A stretch of DNA of 7,311 nt from Thermoprotei archaeon. GTDB lineage: Archaea; Thermoproteota; Thermoprotei_A; Sulfolobales; WANQ01. Numbering within the stretch: position 1 is the stretch's first letter; every line of letters begins with the position of its first letter. The notes beneath the pieces were generated by a model. The model did not search any database. It saw nothing but the letters and a program-made list of their open reading frames with translations, and was not told the DNA's origin. Positions 1-5,225 of the stretch are shown piece after piece. The stretch covers positions 1 through 7,311 of the forward strand of contig JALWGO010000280.1 in assembly GCA_027038805.1 (NCBI GenBank), written 5' to 3'. The position numbers and the translations under genes are program-made.

Positions 1-30
1 TAATTATAAGATTACTCTATATGAGACGCT

Positions 31-38
31 CTTAAATA
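31..38 (+). promoter_or_regulatory. Candidate TATA box of the ferritin gene
   Basis: The sequence cttaaata lies about 37 bases before the ATG at 72. Transcription in archaea starts roughly 26 bases after the box centre, which would be near 60, leaving a leader of about 10 bases. A purine-rich ggagg at 40-44 is too far from the start to serve as a ribosome binding site. The assignment rests on spacing and composition only. Confidence 0.4.
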
Positions 39-71
39 TGGAGGAAACATAGATAGTAATGTGTGAGAGCA

Positions 72-560
72 ATGTTTTCACAGAAAATGCTCGATGCATT
101 AAATAGGCAATTGAATAGAGAACTATATTCAGCATACCTATACCTAGCCATGGCATCATACTTTGACAACCTAGGCCTCAAAGGATTCGCGCACTGGATG
201 AAAGTACAGGCTAAGGAAGAACTAGAACATGCAATGAAATTCTATGAGTATATAAACGATCGTGAAGGAAGAGTAGTATTAGAAGACATAGAAGCACCAC
301 CCCAAGAATGGAATAGTATAACAGAAGTCTTTGAAAAAGCATTAGAACACGAGAAAAAAGTAACTAAGAGTATACACGACCTAGTAGAACTAGCCAGACA
401 GGAAAACGATATAGCAACCCAAGTATTCTTGAACTGGTTTGTATCAGAGCAAGTAGAAGAAGAGAAATCGTTTAGCGAAATACTACAATTGCTAAAGTAT
501 GCTGGAGAGAAACCTCAAGTAATAATAGCATTGGATAGACAGTTAGCTCAAAGAAAATAA
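72..560 (+). CDS. ftn: Ferritin (non-heme, FtnA-like iron storage protein)
   Basis: This gene encodes a 162-residue four-helix-bundle ferritin that oxidises Fe(II) at a ferroxidase centre and stores it as a ferric mineral in a cytoplasmic protein shell. Counting from the ATG at 72, all expected ligands are present at the same numbers as in E. coli FtnA: E17, E50, H53, E94, Q127 and E130, plus the third-site residues E49, E126 and E129 and the conserved Y24. A short C-terminal E helix (about 149-162) is also there. The reading frame could open at a GTG at 63, but ATG 72 is preferred. It reproduces the family N-terminus and numbering, and a GTGA matching the crenarchaeal anti-Shine-Dalgarno lies at 63-66, five bases before it. 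The gene appears monocistronic and converges on the DUF998 gene with only 10 bases between stops. No heme-binding methionine characteristic of bacterioferritin is apparent. Confidence 0.96.
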   Translation: MFSQKMLDALNRQLNRELYSAYLYLAMASYFDNLGLKGFAHWMKVQAKEELEHAMKFYEYINDREGRVVLEDIEAPPQEWNSITEVFEKALEHEKKVTKSIHDLVELARQENDIATQVFLNWFVSEQVEEEKSFSEILQLLKYAGEKPQVIIALDRQLAQRK

Positions 561-570
561 CTAAATCTCC

Positions 571-1164
571 CTATACTTTTTCTGAGATAAATCTCTCTAA
601 TCTTTTACAAGATAGCTTAAGCGCGTAGTCTAGCATAAAGGGGGCAACAATAAGAATTGATAAGAGTTCTGGTATAGCAGCACCTCTAGGAATATCGTAG
701 ACAAAGTAAAGATACCATATCACGATAAAAGAGGTAACTGCTGCTACTGGAAACAAAGTCTTCCTCCACCTCATACCATATACTATTATAACAGTCATCA
801 ACGAAGTAAAGAAGAGTAGAGAAACGATAAAGTGAATCCTACCGTAAACCTCGTTGAAGACAGCTATTAGATTCAACAGGTAAGAGGAAACAAGTAGTAA
901 TATACCATATACCTTATCCTCCCAGACGGCACATATAAGGGAATATATTACGAGTATAAAGGCGCCAAGACTTAGCCCTAAATTAAACATAATTGCTACA
1001 TTACTCTTCAATGCATGGCCTAGATCACTAAGTGCATTATCTACTATATTAAACCACCCGGAAATCCAAGCAGCAATACCAATAAATGCTAATGGGACTA
1101 TAAGTCCAATGCAGAGCAAGTATAAACACTTCAAACGAATAGATAATTTACCTGTAAGGTTCAT
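571..1164 (-). CDS. DUF998 family six-helix membrane protein
   Basis: This is a 197-residue integral membrane protein whose function is unknown. Six hydrophobic segments are visible at about residues 13-35, 57-79, 86-104, 111-130, 136-156 and 163-182. The loop after helix 1 carries N43-A-L-S46-D-L-G-H50, close to the NPLSDLG signature of DUF998. It is followed by a family-like FNLGL at 60-64, an N104-E105 pair and H111 at the start of helix 4. The length is usual for the family. The ATG at 1164 has no clear ribosome binding site, so the transcript may be leaderless or have a short leader. The gene ends 10 bases from the ferritin stop in convergent orientation, which does not imply shared function. 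Family assignment is from motif recall. A role as a transporter or sensor would be speculation. Confidence 0.75.
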   Translation of the reverse strand: MNLTGKLSIRLKCLYLLCIGLIVPLAFIGIAAWISGWFNIVDNALSDLGHALKSNVAIMFNLGLSLGAFILVIYSLICAVWEDKVYGILLLVSSYLLNLIAVFNEVYGRIHFIVSLLFFTSLMTVIIVYGMRWRKTLFPVAAVTSFIVIWYLYFVYDIPRGAAIPELLSILIVAPFMLDYALKLSCKRLERFISEKV

Positions 1165-1200
1165 GTTTTAGAATCCCTTAAATAATTCTAGGAAATATAG

Positions 1201-1207
1201 CTATATA
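1201..1207 (-). promoter_or_regulatory. Possible TATA box of the DUF998 gene
   Basis: Reading the minus strand, TATATAG sits about 40 bases before the ATG at 1164. Initiation would fall near 1177, giving a leader of about 12 bases. A second A/T stretch (TTATTTAA, 1185-1178) is too close to the start to serve. This is weak evidence in an A/T-rich region. Confidence 0.3.
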
Positions 1208-1216
1208 CTAGCATAG

Positions 1217-1243
1217 AAGAAAAGAGTAAAAGACTCTAAAAAA
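1217..1243 (-). terminator. T-rich terminator region after the duplicated-ectodomain gene
   Basis: On the minus strand, downstream of the stop at 1284, a run of six T (1243-1238) is followed by a 5-bp perfect hairpin (AGAGT/ACTCT at 1223-1227 and 1233-1237, five-base loop) and a further TTTTCTTC. Archaeal transcription ends at T-rich tracts without needing a hairpin, so the T runs are the main evidence. The position, 40-65 bases past the stop and before the next leftward gene, fits. Confidence 0.45.
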
Positions 1244-1283
1244 CACTTATGTCTAATTCTCTTATTCCTCGATTTTATGCTTA

Positions 1284-2585
1284 TTATTGACCCGGCGGTG
1301 GAGGTGGTGGTGGCTGTGGTGGCGGTGGATAAGGATAGTGCTGTGGCGTTTGCTTCTTCTTCCTCTTTACGAGTGCTACTGCTACGCCAGCTATTATGGC
1401 GATAACTATTCCTATTACAGTATATATCATCCAGTTAGAGGAGCCTGGAGGCACTATTGTCCTCGTAGGTTGCGTGCTCTGGGTATTCTGTGATCCACCA
1501 GCCGGCCTAGTTGTTTGTGATGGTTTTGTTGTTGGCTGCGGTGTACTTGTCCTTGTTGTACTAGATTGCGTAGTAGGTGAGGTCTGTGTTGGCGTCTGTT
1601 CCTCCCATGGCTTTACTCCTATCTTTTCCTTTAATTCATTTATATTAGTGTCTACTAGATGAGCCTTCAAATAGCCTACGGGATTGTTTTCAGAGTATAT
1701 TTCAAAGGCGTAGAGCACGTGGGAGTCCTCGTCGTAATATAGTTTAGCTTTTGCACTAGTTCCGTTAATACTGAGTAGTGTCTCATTATATGTTAGCGGG
1801 AAGGGTATAGAGCTTAATTCTTCCTTAACTTCATCCTCGGTCATATTCTCTAGTTCTCTGACCTTAAGATCTAGAACTTCACCGTTACTTGTTTCTAAAT
1901 AATATCTAACGCGTGCCGTTAGATCTATCTTTTGTGTTGGGTCCTCCACTTTTACATCTATATCGTATGTCACCCATTTACCGCTAAGATTGATACTTGT
2001 AGATGTTGTAGTAGGGGATGGTGTGCTAGACGTAGCTGTAACGGTCATGGTTGTAGTGGTAACTCCTCCGGCATTTTGTCCATAGTTTGTATCAGTAAGT
2101 ACTAGAACATAATAGTAATTACCCTCATTAACTGGTCGTATCTCAGCACGTTCGAGTAAGCCTGTATTAGTGTTGTATTCGGCGTTGACTGTGAAGTTAA
2201 ACACCGTATATGATATGTCTCCGCTTTGCGGTATTTGTGCTGGATCCATTGTGATGTTAATGAAGTAGGCGAAGATAGTATCTACTGCGGTATTAAGCCA
2301 GTATTCTATTGCTGATTGATCGGTGTCCTCGAAGCCGGATATTATTCTAAAGCCTGTGATATTTGTTTCTGGGAACTCTGGGTCAGTTAGGTTAACATAA
2401 ATATTTGCTACTAAATGGTCTGTATTATCGATAGAGTATATGTGAAGGTCGTATTTGGCCCAGTATTCTTCGCCAATTGCTGAAAGCGGTAGTGATAGCG
2501 ATAAAAATACTATAGCAGCAATTACTAATCCTATGTTGCTCAAATATTTCCCTTCATTTAACCTATATTTCAAGACATAGAGCAC
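1284..2585 (-). CDS. Exported single-pass surface protein with duplicated ectodomain, Thr/Pro stalk and polyproline cytoplasmic tail
   Basis: I do not recognise a named family for this 433-residue protein. From the N-terminus it shows a signal peptide (hydrophobic 18-37, likely cleaved near 38) and ectodomain 1 (about 42-168). A Thr/Ser linker follows (174-198), then ectodomain 2 (202-314), a Thr/Ser/Pro/Gln stalk (330-383), a membrane helix (385-406), a basic stop-transfer KRKKK (407-411) and a 22-residue tail ending in polyproline (418-431). The two ectodomains look like divergent copies of one fold. Both open with W-x-x-YD and close with a strand pair ending DTN (165-167 and 312-314). Eight N-X-S/T sequons lie in the outside part: N65, N75, N110, N130, N199, N247, N267 and N274. 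The start used is GTG 2585. A TTG at 2573, nine bases after an AGGTG, is an alternative that shortens the signal peptide by four residues. The protein probably sits in the cytoplasmic membrane facing the pseudo-periplasm, with a sensing, adhesion or scaffold role by inference only. Confidence 0.85.
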   Translation of the reverse strand: MLYVLKYRLNEGKYLSNIGLVIAAIVFLSLSLPLSAIGEEYWAKYDLHIYSIDNTDHLVANIYVNLTDPEFPETNITGFRIISGFEDTDQSAIEYWLNTAVDTIFAYFINITMDPAQIPQSGDISYTVFNFTVNAEYNTNTGLLERAEIRPVNEGNYYYVLVLTDTNYGQNAGGVTTTTMTVTATSSTPSPTTTSTSINLSGKWVTYDIDVKVEDPTQKIDLTARVRYYLETSNGEVLDLKVRELENMTEDEVKEELSSIPFPLTYNETLLSINGTSAKAKLYYDEDSHVLYAFEIYSENNPVGYLKAHLVDTNINELKEKIGVKPWEEQTPTQTSPTTQSSTTRTSTPQPTTKPSQTTRPAGGSQNTQSTQPTRTIVPPGSSNWMIYTVIGIVIAIIAGVAVALVKRKKKQTPQHYPYPPPPQPPPPPPPGQ

Positions 2586-2615
2586 CTGTAGTGCTGAGAA
2601 AATATCACTGAGCTC

Positions 2616-2625
2616 TATATATAAA
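2616..2625 (-). promoter_or_regulatory. Promoter (TATA box) of the duplicated-ectodomain gene
   Basis: The minus strand reads taaaa followed by TTTATATATA, a near-ideal crenarchaeal BRE-plus-TATA arrangement. The box centre is about 35 bases before GTG 2585, which places initiation near 2594 and a leader of about nine bases. This is the best-formed promoter in the window. Confidence 0.65.
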
Positions 2626-2672
2626 TTTTAGTGAAAATATAATAAAATAAAATATACAGTAGATAATAGTAT

Positions 2673-2685
2673 TATGATAATCATA
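2673..2685. promoter_or_regulatory. Inverted repeat in the divergent intergenic region, possible operator
   Basis: TATGAT-A-ATCATA is a perfect 13-bp palindrome with six-base arms, near the middle of the 233-bp region between two divergent surface-protein genes. It could be bound by a dimeric regulator acting on both promoters. The surrounding DNA is very A/T-rich, so chance is a serious alternative. Confidence 0.25.
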
Positions 2686-2693
2686 TGTGAAAG

Positions 2694-2708
2694 TATATTT
2701 ATATATAA
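2694..2708 (+). promoter_or_regulatory. Second rightward TATA-like box upstream of the phosphoesterase
   Basis: The stretch contains TTTATATA at 2698-2705. Initiation 26 bases on would fall at about 2727, on the ATG at 2724 of a short open frame. It could drive a longer transcript of the phosphoesterase gene or that short frame, or be a chance A/T run. Confidence 0.35.
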
Positions 2709-2723
2709 TTCTAGCCTACTAGT

Positions 2724-2831
2724 ATGATCTTTCAGTATCTTTCATGGTTTTTCTCCGAAATAATTAAATATTATTGTATAGAGTTATATAAAAGAGTATC
2801 AACGCTCTACCCCATGGGGTGGTTAATCTGA
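2724..2831 (+). CDS. Possible 35-residue leader peptide upstream of and overlapping the phosphoesterase gene
   Basis: An ATG-initiated frame of 35 codons runs to a TGA at 2829-2831, overlapping the phosphoesterase start (GTG 2819) in another frame. Its product is aromatic-rich, including YLSWFF and IIKYYC, and has no recognised similarity. It is supported only by the TATA-like box at 2694-2708, which would put the transcript start at the ATG, and by the start/stop overlap typical of coupled genes. A 36-codon frame can easily arise by chance, and the second TATA box inside it (2784-2793) suggests that the main phosphoesterase transcript does not include it. I consider it more likely not real. 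Confidence 0.2.
   Translation: MIFQYLSWFFSEIIKYYCIELYKRVSTLYPMGWLI
2727..2744 (+). repeat. Tandem ATCTTTCA direct repeats, 10-bp period
   Basis: ATCTTTCA occurs at 2727-2734 and again at 2737-2744, one helical turn apart. The pair lies about 50 bases upstream of the proximal TATA box of the phosphoesterase gene. Two same-face half-sites are a common layout for an upstream activator, but only two copies are present and no binding protein can be named. Confidence 0.3.
2784..2793 (+). promoter_or_regulatory. Proximal TATA box of the phosphoesterase gene
   Basis: TTATATAAAA has its centre about 30 bases before GTG 2819. Initiation would fall near 2814-2816, so the mRNA would be essentially leaderless. 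A run of G (ggggtgg, 2816-2822) overlaps the start codon itself rather than preceding it. Confidence 0.55.
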
Positions 2832-5161
2832 AATACAAGGTCTCCTTATCAATAATATCTATTGTCATTCTAACCTTGGCAATAGTTGCCATGGCTACGA
2901 ACTCAACAAGTACTGAGAAATTACCAGTCAAAATACCTGAGGGGTTACCTGAAGGAAGTTTTTTCGTTGATAAGTTCTGGAAGCATTATGATATAGTGGG
3001 GCTTAACGACATCAACGCTAACGCTTTCCTTGATAAAGGAAACGAGAAAGGACTAATACTAAACCTAAGCAAGCCTTTAAACGGTGAAATATACTTTGGA
3101 TTAATACCACCGAACTCGGTGTATGAGGAGCCGTATTTTAAGCGGGAGGCAAAGATAGTTAATGGTACAGCATTACTAGACATCTCTAAGTTCGTGAAGA
3201 ATTCATGGCAAGGGTATCCTGCACTAGACATATATGGATGGCATAATAAGACCACGTTTAAGGGTACAATATACTATAAGATGGTTCTCCACGGTAGCAA
3301 TAGAGACTACATATATTACGGTAGGGTTTCTTTCAAACGTTTAGAAAACGGTACCTTCATAAAGATTATAACGATTACAGAGGGACCAATAGTAGCCAAC
3401 GTGACAAGCGATGATCCATCCAAAGTTATAGTAGTCTTTGAAACCGACAGGCCTTCAAAAGGAATAGTAAATGTAATAGGCGTTGGCAACTTCACCGATA
3501 ATAATATAGCGACTAGGCATGAAATAGCCGTTAAAGGACTTAAACCAAATACAACTTACAAATACTATGTTATAGCAATAGACCCTAGCACTGGTGAAAA
3601 CATTACATCAAGAACCTACTGGTTTAAGACAGCTCCAGAGAAGGGGAGCAGGCATTCATTCAAATGGGTATTCACTAACGACGGTAGGGGTGCAACAGGA
3701 GGTGAAGAACGCGATGTCTGCGGTGTTAACGCCTATGTGAATAGCCTAATATTTGCTCAAGCATTAGAGAAAAACGCTTCATTCGTAGTATATACTGGAG
3801 ACTTGATAACAGGTTATACGAAGAGGCCAGAAGACTATATAATGCAGTTGAAGACTTGGAGACTTATAGCTGAACCAGCAAATCATTACATACCCATATA
3901 TGTCACAATGGGCAACCATGAATTCCTAGTAAACGCGTGGGACGATGGTACGTTCTTTGGCGTACAGCTTGATAAGTGGCCATATGATACGATGAGTAGT
4001 GAAGCATTATTTGCTAAAGAATTCGTTAACCCAACAAACGGTCCCAAATCCGAGGACGGGGCATCCTATGATCCTGACCCCAATGTAGACAACTTCCCAC
4101 CATATAAGGAAACAGCATATTATTTCAGATATGGTAACATAATGGTTGTAGTAGTAAATACTGATTATTGGGGAGCAATTGAAAGCGAGGTAAGCAAGTA
4201 TGGAGGCAATATAATGGGGTACATTATGGATAAACAACTCGAATGGCTTAAGAAAGTTCTCGACGAAGCCGAACAAGATCCAACAATAGACTGGATCTTC
4301 GTTGTAGGTCATACACCAGCGTTTCCAGCTGGAGGACACACAGTAGACTCAATGTGGTATAAAGGAAATAATACGTATAGACCATACATATACGACTACG
4401 TTACTGGTAAGCTAGTACCAGCGCCAAAGGGAATAGTGGAGAGGAGAAACGAGTTCTGGGAAATACTAAGCAATCACTCGAAGGTGCTAGCATACTTTAG
4501 CGGACACGAGCACAACTACTATAGAATACTTATAACAAACAAGACGCCCGTCGGCGTGCCAGAGGTAGATGATGTTAATGGGGACGGAGTATTAGATAAG
4601 TATTCGCCTAATCCAAAGTTCAAGTACCCGGTATGGGAGATAAATGTAGGTACTGCGGGAGCAGAATACTATGCTAAGAGAAATGACCAATACGTGCCCT
4701 GGAAGGATGAAGTAAAAGCCTTCAGCATTATTCCTGGCTACGTGTTAATAGAGGTTAACGGGAAACACGTCGAGCTAAAATACTATTCAATATATGGGCA
4801 ATTATTAGACAAAGTCGATTTAACAAGTATTAGAGGTGTACAACCACCTAAGCCCACGCCAACAACTACAACAATGACAGTAACGGTCACGGCGACGGAG
4901 ACCACAACAAAAACGGTAACCAATACAGCAACTATAACTACAACCTCGTATGCAACAACTACCAGTACACAAACAGTTACACAAACGAAGACCCAGAAAG
5001 AAACAACTACTATAACAACAACAGTAACAACTACAACGGTATCACCGACAACTATAACTAAGGAAGTAAAGGTAACCGCATGGGACGTGACAATAGGAGT
5101 AGGCATAGTACTTCTAATAATAGGTATCGTTGTAACATACTTCGCGGTTAGAAGAAAGTAA
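2819..5161 (+). CDS. Membrane-anchored extracellular metallophosphoesterase, purple-acid-phosphatase type
   Basis: This 780-residue exported protein probably hydrolyses phosphate esters outside the cell; the substrate is unknown. It shows a signal peptide (hydrophobic 9-26) and an unassigned beta-rich domain (about 35-185). A fibronectin-III-like PAP N-terminal domain follows (188-273, opening GPIVANVTSDDP), then a calcineurin-like metallophosphoesterase domain (281-660). The C-terminus has a Thr-rich stalk (680-749, 40 Thr in 70 residues), a membrane helix (757-777) and terminal RRK. Metal-site motifs are D288 (NDGRG), G327-D328, G365-N-H-E368, H498 (VGHTP) and G562-H-E-H565-N-Y. The last resembles the PAP form GHxHxYxR. 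Two departures from classical PAPs are visible: motif I is DGR where D-x-G or D-x-H is usual, and the GDxxY tyrosine is T331. An EF-hand-like loop, D585-V-N-G-D-G-V-L-D593, sits after the last metal motif. There are thirteen N-X-S/T sequons. GTG 2819 is the only ordinary start giving a complete signal peptide. The gene is divergent from another stalked surface protein. Confidence 0.9.
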   Translation: MVNLKYKVSLSIISIVILTLAIVAMATNSTSTEKLPVKIPEGLPEGSFFVDKFWKHYDIVGLNDINANAFLDKGNEKGLILNLSKPLNGEIYFGLIPPNSVYEEPYFKREAKIVNGTALLDISKFVKNSWQGYPALDIYGWHNKTTFKGTIYYKMVLHGSNRDYIYYGRVSFKRLENGTFIKIITITEGPIVANVTSDDPSKVIVVFETDRPSKGIVNVIGVGNFTDNNIATRHEIAVKGLKPNTTYKYYVIAIDPSTGENITSRTYWFKTAPEKGSRHSFKWVFTNDGRGATGGEERDVCGVNAYVNSLIFAQALEKNASFVVYTGDLITGYTKRPEDYIMQLKTWRLIAEPANHYIPIYVTMGNHEFLVNAWDDGTFFGVQLDKWPYDTMSSEALFAKEFVNPTNGPKSEDGASYDPDPNVDNFPPYKETAYYFRYGNIMVVVVNTDYWGAIESEVSKYGGNIMGYIMDKQLEWLKKVLDEAEQDPTIDWIFVVGHTPAFPAGGHTVDSMWYKGNNTYRPYIYDYVTGKLVPAPKGIVERRNEFWEILSNHSKVLAYFSGHEHNYYRILITNKTPVGVPEVDDVNGDGVLDKYSPNPKFKYPVWEINVGTAGAEYYAKRNDQYVPWKDEVKAFSIIPGYVLIEVNGKHVELKYYSIYGQLLDKVDLTSIRGVQPPKPTPTTTTMTVTVTATETTTKTVTNTATITTTSYATTTSTQTVTQTKTQKETTTITTTVTTTTVSPTTITKEVKVTAWDVTIGVGIVLLIIGIVVTYFAVRRK

Positions 5162-5184
5162 GAAGAGATTACAAATAAATTATC

Positions 5185-5199
5185 TTAAAAAACTTAAAA
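5185..5199 (-). terminator. T-rich terminator of the permease gene
   Basis: On the minus strand, TTTTAAGTTTTTTAA lies 27-41 bases past the permease stop at 5226. It matches the oligo-T signals that end archaeal transcription. It lies in the 64-bp gap between two convergent genes, beside the terminator for the opposite strand. Confidence 0.45.
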
Positions 5200-5200
5200 C

Positions 5201-5208
5201 TCTTTTTT
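5201..5208 (+). terminator. T-rich terminator of the phosphoesterase gene
   Basis: The plus strand reads TCTTTTTT 40 bases after the phosphoesterase TAA. No stable hairpin is needed or evident. With the neighbouring minus-strand T tract it would stop read-through between the convergent genes. Confidence 0.45.
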
Positions 5209-5225
5209 AAATATTATTGTTGCTT

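Noticed and set aside
63..71. Upstream GTG start adding three residues to the ferritin
   Set aside because: The ATG at 72 gives exact family numbering of the iron ligands, and the GTGA here fits a ribosome binding site better than a start.
1223..1237. AGAGT/ACTCT hairpin as a structured RNA or riboswitch
   Set aside because: Five base pairs in isolation are too little; it is kept only as part of a T-rich terminator region.
1287..1662. Two plus-strand frames rich in Trp, Gly and Val over the surface-protein gene
   Set aside because: They are antisense shadows of the polyproline tail and Thr/Pro stalk codons.
2712..2725. 14-bp direct repeat TAGCCTACTAGTAT, also at 5833-5846
   Set aside because: The second copy lies within permease codons; with no further copies or linked features it is most likely chance.
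2986..3255. Minus-strand 89-residue frame, and a similar 110-residue one at 4007-4339
   Set aside because: Both lie wholly inside the well-supported phosphoesterase gene, with no promoter or recognisable protein features.
4783..5106. A 107-residue Val-rich frame on the minus strand opposite the phosphoesterase stalk
   Set aside because: It is the antisense reading of the Thr-rich stalk (ACN codons give Val-rich antisense) and has no start signal or plausible product.
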